Below are positions 1 to 9,852 of a stretch of 64,000 nucleotides of DNA, piece by piece; position 1 is the stretch's first letter; each line of letters starts with the position of its first letter. The notes beneath the pieces are model-generated. The model did no database searches. It saw only the letters and a program-made list of their open reading frames with translations, and was not told where the DNA came from. The position numbers and the translations under genes are program-made. Source of the stretch: Sporolactobacillus shoreicorticis (GTDB lineage Bacteria; Bacillota; Bacilli; Bacillales; Sporolactobacillaceae); contig NZ_JAMXWM010000002.1 of NCBI RefSeq assembly GCF_024125445.1, positions 186,001-250,000 on the forward strand, read 5' to 3'.

Positions 1-745
1 AAGTAATTAAGACGTCTCTAATACCTTTTCCTTGTTGGAAGTCAGCAGTCTTTGATGATGGCTCACGTGGAATAATGGCAAGGGCAAGCAATCCAGACAA
101 AGCAATTAAGACCCCACCGACAATAAAACCGACATTTTGGTATGATTGTCCCAGGAAGTAGGAACTGATAAACTGGCCAATAGGTAAGCCAACTGATGTG
201 GCACCAAGACCGGCTGATAGAGTACCACGAACATTCTTAGGTACCCTGTCTGCTAGGAAAGCATACATTGGCGTTTGAATCGCATTTTGACCTAACGTAT
301 TAAAGCAGTATGCCAAGGTCAAATTTAACGTTGTTTGGAATGATCCTAATAAGTAAAGACCGATACCGGCAACGATTGATCCCCAGAAAATCCATGGGGT
401 CCGCTTACCAAATCGAGATTTGGTTCTGTCGGATAAAGTTCCCCAGATATAACCGGCAAAGAGTGAAACGAGCGATGTTACGGAAGTGATAATTCCGTAT
501 GCAGCCGTTGGATTTACCATTCCAACATCCTTTAAGTGTTGCGGCAGCAAGTTACCGCCGTTAATCGTAAAAGCGGCATTGTTTAACACGGCATAAATGA
601 CGAACGCTGCGAGAAAACGAAATACAGTGAGCCTTGAAAATGGTTTGCCGGTTTCAGGCGACAATGTGTCAGGATTAACATGAGCAGCAGGAATTGCGCC
701 CGCCATATTATCTGCTGAAAAGAATAGCTTATGTTTTTTAAGCAA
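1..745 (-). CDS. MFS sugar/uronide transporter, 3' part cut by window edge
   Basis: The reverse strand is open from a TTG at 745 to the window edge (about 248 codons). The start is preceded by GGGGAG at a good distance. The protein shows several hydrophobic segments and the MFS loop 2-3 signature (G-LSDRT-SRFG-R-PWI, about residues 80-97), as in MFS/GPH-type sugar permeases. It should be an inner-membrane symporter. A perfect cre match lies upstream, so CcpA control is expected. Its place beside uronate genes suggests a glycoside or uronide substrate, but specificity cannot be read from sequence. An internal ATG 13 codons downstream is an alternative start. Confidence 0.75.
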   Translation of the reverse strand, partial: MLKKHKLFFSADNMAGAIPAAHVNPDTLSPETGKPFSRLTVFRFLAAFVIYAVLNNAAFTINGGNLLPQHLKDVGMVNPTAAYGIITSVTSLVSLFAGYIWGTLSDRTKSRFGKRTPWIFWGSIVAGIGLYLLGSFQTTLNLTLAYCFNTLGQNAIQTPMYAFLADRVPKNVRGTLSAGLGATSVGLPIGQFISSYFLGQSYQNVGFIVGGVLIALSGLLALAIIPREPSSKTADFQQGKGIRDVLIT

Positions 746-832
746 TTGAACAACTCCCCTTCGTATCATAAAACTTGAGTAGATAGCTGTTAACTAAATT
801 TCCAACCGGCTTATTTCGTGATCACACCTATA

Positions 833-846
833 TGATAACGATTACA
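833..846 (-). promoter_or_regulatory. cre site (CcpA), perfect match
   Basis: On the reverse strand TGTAATCGTTATCA matches the consensus TGWAANCGNTNWCA at all 14 positions. It lies 88 bases upstream of the MFS start and 253 upstream of the divergent AraC gene, so it can serve either. The rest of this 353-base gap is AT-rich with no other gene. Confidence 0.7.
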
Positions 847-900
847 TAAAAACATAAAAACTTAAAAATATATACATATGGTGTCAAAAATAAACTTTTT

Positions 901-914
901 TTAAAACGCTTTCA
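901..914 (-). promoter_or_regulatory. cre-like site
   Basis: The reverse strand reads TGAAAGCGTTTTAA, 13 of 14 to the cre consensus. It is the second catabolite-control candidate in the divergent MFS/araC gap. Confidence 0.5.
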
Positions 915-1098
915 TAAAAGATGTTAGAATGTTTATATAGTCATATAGTTCTTAATAAGATCATTTTTTCAGTGAACATAATGGTTACAAATAGATAAGA
1001 TGTTAAACCAACTATTATCAGTGAATAAACCAAGATGTTTGGTGTATTTTTTTGATGTTTTTATAGTTCAACAATTTAAATGAGAAGGAGCTATTATC

Positions 1099-2079
1099 GT
1101 GAATGAAATAACATTTGCCAAAAATGAAGTTGTCATGTTTATGATTGGTGGTAACTTTTCAGCGGATGCGGGCTGGAAGCATAAGGCTCGCTATCATCGG
1201 GGGGATTATGAATTGATTATTTGCGTTAAAGGCCCCATTAATTTATTGATCGGAAATGAAAGTGCCACACTAAATGAGCATGATCTTTTAATTGTGCCTC
1301 CCTATACACCTATGAAAGGAACGGTCCCATCTTCCAACCCAATTGAATTTTATTGGCTGCACTTCCTATTACCCGAAAATCATCATTTACACCAGAAGGT
1401 AAAACTCGAACAGGATCGTAATGAATTAACACATAATGCTGATGACAGGCCCAAGAATTTAGTCATTCAAACCAGCTACCATTTTCAAGATACGCGTGAT
1501 CTATTGATCTTAACCCATCAACTTCTCGCAGTTGATTCGTCGGGCATGTACAGTCAGGAGCAACAAAATCTTTTGATGACTTTAATTTTGATACAGATGG
1601 CAAACTTAGCAAATAAAACCAATTTCGAGGACAAAAACAAAACGGTTGTGAACCAGTTAAAGGAATGGATCAGAACAAATATTTATCGATCACCAACTCT
1701 CGCTGATATCGCAAAGGAAACTAAGTTAAATCAACAGTATGTCTCTAGACTGTTTAAAAAATATGTTGGAATGTCACCTAAGCATTACATGATTCATCTA
1801 AAGGTTCAAACCGCTCAAGCTTTATTGATTCGAACAAATTTATCGATTAAAGAAATTGGTCATTATTCATATTTCTCCGATGATAAATTATTCATGAAGC
1901 AATTTAAGCGGATAAGCGGGGTAACCCCCAGTTCATTCAGAAGTTTATATCAGAAGGTTTATCATAATAATCAGGTGATTGATCCAGTGCTACCCATTCC
2001 AGAAGAGGTTACGCAAAAGTTGGATATCGATCGGGATCCTGGAGCTCCAAAAAATTTAAAATACCTTAATGAAAATTAA
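1099..2079 (+). CDS. AraC-family transcriptional regulator
   Basis: Predicted 326-residue cytoplasmic regulator. Residues about 1-130 form a cupin-like ligand-binding domain (the stretch around VPPYTP is typical). Residues about 190-290 carry the two helix-turn-helix motifs of the AraC/XylS family, ending in the conserved F-K--GVTPS-FR pattern. The GTG start at 1099 follows GAAGGAG at 8 bases. It is convergent with the GH43 gene and divergent from the MFS gene, either of which may be its target. The effector is unknown. It has a relative at 51900-52886 with the same architecture and a similar tail (DPVLPIPEE versus DPISPIPSE). Confidence 0.88.
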   Translation: MNEITFAKNEVVMFMIGGNFSADAGWKHKARYHRGDYELIICVKGPINLLIGNESATLNEHDLLIVPPYTPMKGTVPSSNPIEFYWLHFLLPENHHLHQKVKLEQDRNELTHNADDRPKNLVIQTSYHFQDTRDLLILTHQLLAVDSSGMYSQEQQNLLMTLILIQMANLANKTNFEDKNKTVVNQLKEWIRTNIYRSPTLADIAKETKLNQQYVSRLFKKYVGMSPKHYMIHLKVQTAQALLIRTNLSIKEIGHYSYFSDDKLFMKQFKRISGVTPSSFRSLYQKVYHNNQVIDPVLPIPEEVTQKLDIDRDPGAPKNLKYLNEN

Positions 2080-2265
2080 AAAAATGTGGCAAATTCGGAA
2101 GAACCGCTCTTTTGATAAATCGTAGTTTTACCATCATTATCATTTCGTGCTATCAGGCAGTGTATTTTTCGATGTGATGTTGTCAACGAATTGAAGTCGG
2201 ATACTCAAATAATTGGAAATAAACGTTCTTATTCTTTACGACGCTTAACAGTTTTCTCGTGACTA

Positions 2266-3867
2266 TTATTTTTGCGTTTCCTTGTATTGAAAATAGTCAA
2301 AATCTGCATAGCTGTTCTTTGTATCAAAATCAATAGCCGTCAGGCCAACAACAGCTCCCGTATAGGCCCAGCCGGATACATGCTGATCGGAAAGCTTCTG
2401 TCCGTCAAACCACTCGCCCAGAGGGGTAAATGAGCGACCGTCGGTGCCGTACAGGCAGCGTATTTTCGCATTTTGTACATTCATTTGAAGAAAAACTGGT
2501 TCGGAATCATTCAGGTAGCCGTAAAGGCCTCTAAGTGGTTCTGTGATCGTTCCATTGTCATTGGTTGTGATTGATACGACTCGCCGACCACTGTGCTCAT
2601 CACGTGACACACCTAAAAATATCCAGCACTTGGTATTATAATAACACACGAGTCCGGCAAGCTGCTGATAGGTCTCGGGATTGAAGTCTAAAGAGGTTTC
2701 AGCAAGGAAATTGACAGATTGCCAGCGTCTGGCGACTAATGACTGGTTAAACACTGATGTCAGGCTGTCTCCACCGTGTATTCTTAATTTTCCCGGATTT
2801 TCGATCAATGAAATTTTTTCTTCAAACGGTGTGCGCAGAGTTATCCATTCAGCCCCCAATGTTGGCTTTTCAAAAGTTTCATACGTATTGTTTGTCGTAC
2901 CCCCGCCGTTCGTTTCTGTCTCCGAAGATTCTGGAACTTGAACGGTTACCTGAGGCTCATTACTCCCGTGTCTCAAACGTGGCCAGCCATATTCCCAGAC
3001 GATCTCCTGCAAAGCAGTTTCTCTTCCAAGAGGTGAAAACTGTCCGGAACCGTAATATCTTGAACACAGATGGACAAGATACCAGTCACCAGTCGGGGAT
3101 TGAACTAAATTGCCGTGACCCGATTTTTGAAGTGGATTATCAGGATAGTGGTAAGCAGTTATCAGTGGTGAAAATGGCGACAGTTCATAAGGGCCGAACA
3201 GATTTTTTGAACGACTGACGCTGATTGAATGATGCCGTCCAGTTCCGCCTTCCGCAGCCAGAATATAATACCAGCCATCCTTTTTCATCAGATGCGGTCC
3301 TTCTGTTCCGCCCACTGCACTGCCTTTATGGATCAGTACAGGTTCACTGATCAGTTTTCGGTCCATCAGATCATATTCCTGAAGTACTAGTCCGCTGAAC
3401 TTTGTTTTACTTGGAAGCGGACGGTAATCCCAGCGCGGATTAATAATATATTTCTTACCATCATCATCATGAAAAAGCGATGGATCAAAGCCGGATGCGT
3501 TCAAAAAGATCGGGTCAGACCATTCACCGTTGATCGTGCTGCTTGTTGTTAGATAATTTTTAACGTCTTTGTAATTGCCATCGATTTGATAAGCGATGGT
3601 ATAGACAAGCCAAAATTTCCCATCCGAATAGGACAGGGCGGGTGCCCAAATTCCTGCACTGTCCGGAATACCGCGCAGATTCAAATGTTTCTTGTCAATC
3701 AAAGGCCGCGAGACAATTGTCCAGTGAGCCAAATCGTGTGAGCTGAGAATCTCTACTCCTGGATACCATTCGAATGTTGATGTTGCCAAATAATAGGTAT
3801 CCTCGACGCGACAAATACATGGATCAGGATGGAAACCACTGATAATCGGATTTTGTATCTTCATCAT
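2266..3867 (-). CDS. GH43 beta-xylosidase / alpha-L-arabinofuranosidase
   Basis: The 533-residue length and domain order match intracellular GH43 xylosidases (subfamily 11 type). An N-terminal five-bladed propeller (about 1-310) is followed by a C-terminal beta-sandwich (about 330-530). Catalytic residues are visible: base D15 in the HPDPC motif, modulator D128 in GFDPS, and acid E189 in GGTEGPHL. No signal peptide is seen, so it likely acts on imported xylo- or arabino-oligosaccharides. A Ser/Thr/Gly/Asn-rich linker at about 312-328 is somewhat longer than usual. Exact substrate is unknown; in this locus it may remove pentose side groups from uronic-acid oligosaccharides. Confidence 0.85.
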   Translation of the reverse strand: MMKIQNPIISGFHPDPCICRVEDTYYLATSTFEWYPGVEILSSHDLAHWTIVSRPLIDKKHLNLRGIPDSAGIWAPALSYSDGKFWLVYTIAYQIDGNYKDVKNYLTTSSTINGEWSDPIFLNASGFDPSLFHDDDGKKYIINPRWDYRPLPSKTKFSGLVLQEYDLMDRKLISEPVLIHKGSAVGGTEGPHLMKKDGWYYILAAEGGTGRHHSISVSRSKNLFGPYELSPFSPLITAYHYPDNPLQKSGHGNLVQSPTGDWYLVHLCSRYYGSGQFSPLGRETALQEIVWEYGWPRLRHGSNEPQVTVQVPESSETETNGGGTTNNTYETFEKPTLGAEWITLRTPFEEKISLIENPGKLRIHGGDSLTSVFNQSLVARRWQSVNFLAETSLDFNPETYQQLAGLVCYYNTKCWIFLGVSRDEHSGRRVVSITTNDNGTITEPLRGLYGYLNDSEPVFLQMNVQNAKIRCLYGTDGRSFTPLGEWFDGQKLSDQHVSGWAYTGAVVGLTAIDFDTKNSYADFDYFQYKETQK

Positions 3868-4208
3868 AACCTCCGGAACAAAAAATTTTTAAATGACCAA
3901 TAGAGCAACCTGGTTATAAATCGCTTACAAAAACAGTTAATAAATCTAAAAGGATCAATAGTTGTGTGACTCAAATGTCGATAATCAAGACGAGTTAAAA
4001 AATCAAGGATCTATATAGGATACATAGTTTATCATAATACAACAATTAATCATTTTGTACCCTATTTTATAGTTTTTCACAAATTTGCTAATTTTGTATT
4101 GGTTACGACACAGTATTTTGCATAAACAAAAAGTTGTAATGGAAGACATCACTCATAGAGTCTGTATCTTTGTTTGCAAGCTTTTTCTAAACGTAGTTTA
4201 TAATTGCT

Positions 4209-4222
4209 TGAAAGCGCTAGCT
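4209..4222 (+). promoter_or_regulatory. cre-like site upstream of kduI
   Basis: TGAAAGCGCTAGCT matches the cre consensus at 12 of 14 positions. It lies in the 465-base divergent gap between GH43 and kduI, just upstream of the 37-bp inverted repeat. Confidence 0.4.
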
Positions 4223-4253
4223 AAAAGACGTATCATAGGATTGTAACCAAAAT

Positions 4254-4290
4254 GTTTCTTTTTTAAATATACGATTTATTATAAAGAAAC
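4254..4290. promoter_or_regulatory. 37-bp inverted repeat GTTTC-N27-GAAAC, candidate KdgR operator
   Basis: GTTTC at 4254-4258 and GAAAC at 4286-4290 frame a very AT-rich core, and the right arm is TTTATTATAAAGAAAC. The same arms, same spacing and the same 15-base right arm occur upstream of kduD (16626-16662). It sits 43 bases before the kduI start. Assignment to the IclR-type regulator at 22265 is inference. Confidence 0.5.
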
Positions 4291-4332
4291 AAACGAGGTT
4301 CATTAGAAAAAAATGTGAGGAGGAAATATACT

Positions 4333-5178
4333 ATGGCAACACAAAACCTGGAAACACGGTACACCCACAGCCCGGTAGATATACGCCATTATTCAACGGA
4401 GGATCTGCGCAGAGAATTTCTCGTTGAAAAGATCTTCGAACCTGGAAAAGTTGTGTTAACGTATACACATAATGACCGGCAGATCTTTGGCGGAGTGACC
4501 CCAATCAGTGAGCCTTTGAGTGTTCACCTGACAAAAGAGTTAGGTGTGGACTACTTCCTTGAAAGACGAGAATTAGGCGTAATTAATATTGGTGGCCCGG
4601 GTACGATCTCGATCGATGGTGAAACGGACAGCATGAAAAAGCAGGATGGCTACTATATCGGTAAAGGGACAAAAAATGTGGAATTCCGCTCCGATGATGC
4701 AGAGAATCCTGCTAAATTTTATATTGTCTCGACACCGGCGCATCACAAATATCCCAATGTCAAAATTAGCATTGATGATATTAAACCGAGAGAAACCGGC
4801 GAATCACTTTCATTGAATGAGCGCAAAATCTATCAATATATTCATCCGAACATCTGCGAAAGCTGTCAGCTGCAGATGGGGTATACGGTCCTGTCACCAG
4901 GAAGCTCATGGAACACCATGCCATGCCATACACATGAACGTCGGATGGAAACCTATCTATATTTTGACATGGATGAAGATACACGTGTTTTCCATTTCAT
5001 GGGGACTCCCGAAGAAACCAAGCATTTGGTTGTTTCGAATGAACAAGCAGTGATTTCACCAAGCTGGTCCATTCACTGTGGTGTAGCCACAAAGAACTAC
5101 ACGTTTATCTGGGCTATGTGCGGTGAAAACATTACTTATGATGATATGGATTTTGTTTCAATGGACAGATTGAAATAA
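4333..5178 (+). CDS. kduI: 5-dehydro-4-deoxy-D-glucuronate isomerase
   Basis: KduI/DhuI isomerises 4-deoxy-L-threo-5-hexosulose uronate (the open form of unsaturated uronate released by lyases and GH88) to 2,5-diketo-3-deoxygluconate. The cupin metal ligands are all present: H199 and H201 in CHTHE, E206, and H248 in WSIHCG, matching the Escherichia coli enzyme with an offset of three. The upstream in-frame GTG at 4315 lies inside the GAGGAGG ribosome binding site, so the ATG at 4333 is the true start (281 residues). It stands alone with its own promoter region and a strong terminator. Confidence 0.95.
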   Translation: MATQNLETRYTHSPVDIRHYSTEDLRREFLVEKIFEPGKVVLTYTHNDRQIFGGVTPISEPLSVHLTKELGVDYFLERRELGVINIGGPGTISIDGETDSMKKQDGYYIGKGTKNVEFRSDDAENPAKFYIVSTPAHHKYPNVKISIDDIKPRETGESLSLNERKIYQYIHPNICESCQLQMGYTVLSPGSSWNTMPCHTHERRMETYLYFDMDEDTRVFHFMGTPEETKHLVVSNEQAVISPSWSIHCGVATKNYTFIWAMCGENITYDDMDFVSMDRLK

Positions 5179-5217
5179 ATAATTGCTGCGTGCACCGTGA
5201 CCGCAACAAGAGAGTCT

Positions 5218-5260
5218 GAAAAAGTGTCGGGAGAGCCTTTCCATCTTCCGACACTTTTTT
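5218..5260 (+). terminator. Rho-independent terminator after kduI
   Basis: The arms AAAGTGTCGG and CCGACACTTTTTT form a stem of about 10 bp with a loop of about 17 bases and a T-run. It lies about 40 bases past the kduI stop. Confidence 0.85.
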
Positions 5261-5352
5261 ACTGCAGACAAAAATAGCGAGAGGTTACGCGGAGTATCCT
5301 CTCGCTATCACTAAGTTAGCGATGCGTGTTGCAATCCGTGGTGGATATCCAA

Positions 5353-6609
5353 TTATCTTTTGGGAGCAGCCGTAGAGTTAGGGATGCCGACAAAAGGGGG
5401 CAACAGTGCGAAACCAATAGAAACCACAGCTAGCAATCCGCCTCCGATCCCAAGTGTCAGAGAAATACCAAGTTGGTCGGCAATAAAGCCACAGACAAGA
5501 ATAGAGACCAGCTGAACGATAGAAGCAGCCGTTGTTATGGTTCCCACAACCTCCTCAAACTCATCATTATTGGTGATCATATGGATGAAGTTAAAGATCA
5601 GCATGTTACTCCATGTCAGCAAGAAGCTGTAAGCGAAAACCATGACTGTCGCAAAGATCCATTGATTCCCCCAGTTCAGAAAGATAAGCGTCACACCAAC
5701 GGATGCTGAAAATAGAAACGTGAAAACAGCTTGATGTCCTAGCCGTCGGAGCATGCTGGACGCAGACATTGCCCAGAATGAACCGATTCCGAGAATGACA
5801 AACAATCCGCTGAAGCCTGCGGGAGAATGATTTAACCGGAACGAGATTGCTGGGAAGAGTACAGTTAAAGGTCCGACAGCCGCAAAATTAATGAGCATGG
5901 TGACAATCATGATATGCCTTAAATGAGTGCTGCTGAATACTGTTTTTAACCCAAGATAAAATTGCTGATAAATTTGACCGAAAATTTCTCCAAAGGAAAC
6001 AGATGGCTTAATCTGCGTTTTTTTTGGACGTATTGAAGATGGGTGAAGCGTGAACGTACCAATAATATTAAAGATCTGGATGAAGACGATGACAATAAAT
6101 AATAAATCAAGACCACGCCAATAAATGAGCGCACCGGCAATTGCCGGACCAATGATTGGCGCAATCTGTCTGATGACTTGCTGCAGTCCGCTTGCGGCGA
6201 TTTGATTATCTTCATCTGTCGCTTCAATCAATAGTGCCTGTGATAGTGGGGGAAACAATGCATCAAGAACAGCGATCCCAAGGATCAGAGCAATCAGTAA
6301 TGGATAGGAAATTGCTGATTTGAAGAACAGAAATGTAAAAGCGATTAACACAATTAATTGAATGAAATGAACCGTTAGTAAAACAGGTCGTTTTCGAATC
6401 ACCAGTGATAAGTGAACGTTAAAAAATGAGATTAGAAATTGGACTGCCGGTGTAATAAACAGAAGTACGCCCATTGCTATAAAGGAATGGCTATTCTGTA
6501 AGACCCACCAAATACTGCCGAATATAAAAATCTGTTCCGCAATGATCTGGAATAGTGAACTTGTCACGTATGTTTTAATGCTGGTCTTTTTTTTCAATAC
6601 GTTCGTCAT
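5353..6609 (-). CDS. MFS transporter (multidrug/exporter-like)
   Basis: A 418-residue integral membrane protein with about 12 hydrophobic segments, resembling the MFS_3 / macrolide-efflux-like branch (conserved E--T-----AASGL after TM4, and an IA--GG-LI-like TM6 region). The start chosen is the ATG at 6609, preceded by AAGAAGGGA at 6 bases; the longer open frame to 6669 has no ribosome binding site and would add a polar, cysteine-containing tail. Substrate is unknown. Being flanked by kduI and levR1 does not prove a role in sugar uptake; this branch is more often an exporter. Confidence 0.75.
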   Translation of the reverse strand: MTNVLKKKTSIKTYVTSSLFQIIAEQIFIFGSIWWVLQNSHSFIAMGVLLFITPAVQFLISFFNVHLSLVIRKRPVLLTVHFIQLIVLIAFTFLFFKSAISYPLLIALILGIAVLDALFPPLSQALLIEATDEDNQIAASGLQQVIRQIAPIIGPAIAGALIYWRGLDLLFIVIVFIQIFNIIGTFTLHPSSIRPKKTQIKPSVSFGEIFGQIYQQFYLGLKTVFSSTHLRHIMIVTMLINFAAVGPLTVLFPAISFRLNHSPAGFSGLFVILGIGSFWAMSASSMLRRLGHQAVFTFLFSASVGVTLIFLNWGNQWIFATVMVFAYSFLLTWSNMLIFNFIHMITNNDEFEEVVGTITTAASIVQLVSILVCGFIADQLGISLTLGIGGGLLAVVSIGFALLPPFVGIPNSTAAPKR

Positions 6610-6728
6610 AAGAGATCCCTTCTTCAATAAAGGTATGTGATCCAGGCAGCCGTAACAGTTTTCCGCCAAGGTATTGAATGAGCCTCGAAATGCGTAATAG
6701 AATATATATAAAAACGCTTTCTATAAAT

Positions 6729-6742
6729 GGAAAGCGATTTCA
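6729..6742 (+). promoter_or_regulatory. cre-like site
   Basis: GGAAAGCGATTTCA matches the cre consensus at 13 of 14. It lies in the divergent gap (6610-7048) between the MFS gene and levR1, 120 bases upstream of the MFS start. Confidence 0.5.
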
Positions 6743-6829
6743 TTAATAAGCATACATGATTATTCTTTTTTTCACAATCTAAAAAACAGGATAGTGCTTA
6801 TGAAGCTTTAAGTAGGTGGACTAGATCGC

Positions 6830-6859
6830 TTGACAAGAGAATCAATCTGTTTCTATACT
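6830..6859 (+). promoter_or_regulatory. Sigma-A promoter candidate for levR1
   Basis: TTGACA at 6830-6835 and TATACT at 6854-6859 with an 18-base spacer. It would give a 5' leader of about 180 bases. Confidence 0.45.
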
Positions 6860-6937
6860 AAGTTCGAGTTATTAGAAGGGACAAGCAAATTCTAATTCAT
6901 CGATGAGAAATGTATTACTTGTCTCTTTGAATATTTT

Positions 6938-6951
6938 TGAAAACGGATACA
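6938..6951 (+). promoter_or_regulatory. cre-like site at levR1 promoter
   Basis: TGAAAACGGATACA matches cre at 13 of 14. It overlaps a possible -10 box, TACAAT, at 6948-6953, so CcpA binding here would block or roadblock levR1 transcription. Confidence 0.5.
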
Positions 6952-7048
6952 ATGGTGCTGATTTACGATTTAATAATACATCTGATCCTGTTTTGATCTT
7001 GGTTGAATGGGCATAACTGGATCGTATGATAAGGTGGTGAATGATATT

Positions 7049-9802
7049 ATGAAAGATCAGATACTTGCGTTGCTAACGAAGGAGACCGAAGATTGCAAGC
7101 AACTGGGTCCCAATCCGAACCTGACTACTGAAGAGATCTGTAAACGGTTGCCCATTAAACGTAATACAGTCAGTCAATATTTGAATGAACTGGTTGCCGA
7201 GCGGAAATGTATTAAAATCAAAACAAGGCCTGCTTACTTTTATAGTACCGATGCGATGAAACGTCATTTTTTTATGCCACTTAAGGACATGTACAATTCA
7301 TTTGAAGAATTGCTAAATGATAACCCTGAGGAAAAGGGTGGAAAATCCTTTTTTTCGAATATTATTGGACACGATCTCAGCTTGAAAGGTGTCATTGACC
7401 AAATTAAGACCTCTGTTTTTTATCCGGGATCGGGATTGCCGATGATTTTCATCGGTGAAACCGGTGTTGGAAAAAGCATGTTCGCGCGATTGACTTATAA
7501 ATATTGTATTGAAAGAAAGCTTTTGGATCAATCGGCACCATTCATTGAATTGAATTGTTCACAATATTTTCACAATCCGGAACTGTTGACGAGCAATCTA
7601 TTTGGCTATGTGAAAGGCGCTTTTACAGGAGCAGATCACGACAAAGTAGGGATGTTGGAGGCGGCAGACGGAGGAGTTCTATTTCTTGATGAATGTCATC
7701 GACTCGATGCCGAAAGTCAGGAAAAGTTCTTTACATTTATGGATAAAGGTTATTTCCAACGGATGGGTGAAAGTAAAACGAGGCACAAGAGCCGGGTGCG
7801 TATTATTTTTGCAACAACTGAGAGTCTCCAGGCCAATTTTCTGCGCACTTTTTTACGCCGTATTCCGATGACGGTGGAGATTCCTCCACTTAGCCAACGT
7901 TCACTAAAGGAAGTTCAGTATTTTATTTATCATTTTTTTATTGAAGAAGCAAAAAAAATGAATCGGCCGCTTCATATCAGTACATGGGTCATTAACCGGC
8001 TCAGTAACCTGCAATACAGTGATAATGTGGGGGAATTGGAAAACAATGTTCGGTTGATTTGTGCGAATGCACTGAGCAAGAATCCAGATAATGAGCTGAT
8101 TTCGATCAATGGTCAGGACATTCCTGAGAGTCTGTATCAGCAATTTTTGACCGTTCGTGATTTAGAGAAGGAAAACACGCAGAAAACGGTCATAACTCCG
8201 ACAAGTCATGTTTCTGATTTTCTCAAGGCTGATTTTCCTCAAAAAAATATACTTAACGAGTTGATGAAAATTCTGATTAATCTCTTCCAAAAGTACGCAG
8301 AGGGCGAGGTCAAAGAGGAATTTTTTCTCCATCAGTCATCTATGGAAGTTGGGACGACGATGGAAATGCTCATTCATCGAGATGGCGTGAACAGGCAGGA
8401 AACGATCCTTAAGTATATTTCAGGTGTCATTCAGGAAATTGCCAAATTTCTTGAACATAATTACTTAATTAAATTGAATGGAAATACTTTGATTGTTTTG
8501 ACTCATTATATCTATAGCAGGAATGATTTTACCATTCAAATTGATGAATGCTATGAGAAAATTCGGGATGAATTAATTGATTTTTTGAAGAGAAAGCTGG
8601 TCAACGAATCGAAACTTTTGAAATCGATCAGTGATTTACTTGAAGCACGAATGGATTTTTTACTTGATGCTAACGATTGGATTATTTTACTTTATTTTCT
8701 AACCAACCTTGATATAACCCATTCTCGACAAAGAATGCACAGTGTGGTACTTGCACATGGTTTTTCGACTGCTAGCAGTATAGCAGATGTGGTGAACCGT
8801 TTTTTAAATGAAAAAATCTTTGATTCATTTGATATGCCGTTCAATGTACCTCTGGAAAAGGTTGAGGAATATATGGATTATTACATCAAGGAGCTTGATT
8901 GTTCAAATGGTCTGGTTGTACTGGTTGACATGGGTTCTTTAATGATTATTTTTGACAAACTGAAAGATAAAATCAACGGTCCTCTATTGGTTGCCAATAA
9001 CGTATCAACACAGTCCGTGCTCCTTACAGGTGAGATGATCAAAAAAAATCGGCCGATTGAGGAAATTGACAGCCGTCTGAAAAATGATATTCCAATTCAG
9101 CATAAGCTTGGTTTTCCTAAAAAAAACAAAGAACCAATGATTATCACCTCCTGTTCATCAGGAGTTGGCGCTGCGAGAAAGTTAAGAGAATTTTTACTCG
9201 GCAGTCTGCCTTCTGAAATCAGTTATCGAATTGAGGCGGTTGACTTGCACACATTGTCAACCTATAAGACCAATTTTCCACTTTTAAAACAATACCAAAT
9301 CACGGGAATTATTGGTACATCTGATCCAAAAATTGACGGTATTCCTTACATTGCATTAGAGGAACTGGTCTCAAGTCGCGGAATGGAACGGATTAAGGCC
9401 TTATTTCCAACAGTCAGTGATCCGAGACTTTTAAAGATCATTAACGATAATTTTGTTCGCAATCTGTCTGTCGAGCGCCTTTTGCCGGCGATCACAATCC
9501 TGGATGTCAAAAAGATGATTGGTTATGTTGACGAAATGATAAACTCACTTGAGCGGAATGGTAATTTTCAAATGAGCAATAGCCGAAAATCAATTCTATA
9601 TATTCATACGAGCAGCTTGGTTGAGCGGCTTATCCGACACATACCGCAGCCTGAAGCTTTACCTTTTAAGAAAAAAGGAAAAAAGTATGAAGAACAGATA
9701 AAATTGATTCAAACTGCACTGCTCCCTCTTGAGAACGCCTACAATGTAACGGTCGGTGAACGTGAACTGGATTATCTTCAGAATATTATCTTTGACCAGT
9801 AA
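7049..9802 (+). CDS. LevR-type sigma-54-dependent activator 1
   Basis: This 917-residue activator has the LevR order: N-terminal winged HTH (about 1-65); AAA+ domain with Walker A GETGVGKS (136-143), sigma-54 contact motif GAFTGA (190-195) and Walker B VLFLDE; PRD-like region; EIIA-Man-like domain with VLAHG (His about 570); EIIB-like domain with the SCSSGVG cysteine (about 700); and PRD2 with YIHTSSLVERL (about 850). PTS phosphorylation of these sites should tune its activity. The start at 7049 follows AAGGTGG; an in-frame ATG at 7007 has no clear ribosome binding site. It probably drives the sigma-54 promoter at 10908 for PTS1. Confidence 0.9.
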   Translation: MKDQILALLTKETEDCKQLGPNPNLTTEEICKRLPIKRNTVSQYLNELVAERKCIKIKTRPAYFYSTDAMKRHFFMPLKDMYNSFEELLNDNPEEKGGKSFFSNIIGHDLSLKGVIDQIKTSVFYPGSGLPMIFIGETGVGKSMFARLTYKYCIERKLLDQSAPFIELNCSQYFHNPELLTSNLFGYVKGAFTGADHDKVGMLEAADGGVLFLDECHRLDAESQEKFFTFMDKGYFQRMGESKTRHKSRVRIIFATTESLQANFLRTFLRRIPMTVEIPPLSQRSLKEVQYFIYHFFIEEAKKMNRPLHISTWVINRLSNLQYSDNVGELENNVRLICANALSKNPDNELISINGQDIPESLYQQFLTVRDLEKENTQKTVITPTSHVSDFLKADFPQKNILNELMKILINLFQKYAEGEVKEEFFLHQSSMEVGTTMEMLIHRDGVNRQETILKYISGVIQEIAKFLEHNYLIKLNGNTLIVLTHYIYSRNDFTIQIDECYEKIRDELIDFLKRKLVNESKLLKSISDLLEARMDFLLDANDWIILLYFLTNLDITHSRQRMHSVVLAHGFSTASSIADVVNRFLNEKIFDSFDMPFNVPLEKVEEYMDYYIKELDCSNGLVVLVDMGSLMIIFDKLKDKINGPLLVANNVSTQSVLLTGEMIKKNRPIEEIDSRLKNDIPIQHKLGFPKKNKEPMIITSCSSGVGAARKLREFLLGSLPSEISYRIEAVDLHTLSTYKTNFPLLKQYQITGIIGTSDPKIDGIPYIALEELVSSRGMERIKALFPTVSDPRLLKIINDNFVRNLSVERLLPAITILDVKKMIGYVDEMINSLERNGNFQMSNSRKSILYIHTSSLVERLIRHIPQPEALPFKKKGKKYEEQIKLIQTALLPLENAYNVTVGERELDYLQNIIFDQ

Positions 9803-9834
9803 AAAAGACTTGCTTATTTTAGCAAGTCTTTTTT
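9801..9834. terminator. Bidirectional terminator
   Basis: AAAAAAGACTTGCT and AGCAAGTCTTTTTT pair around a six-base loop, with A- and T-runs on either side. It lies between the convergent levR1 and the discoidin-like gene and can serve both. Confidence 0.9.
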
Positions 9835-9852
9835 ATGCTGTGCTCCCAAGCG

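Noticed and set aside
2681-3218. Open frames of 86 and 153 codons on the plus strand
   Set aside because: They lie antisense within the well-supported GH43 gene, have no ribosome binding site and no motif.
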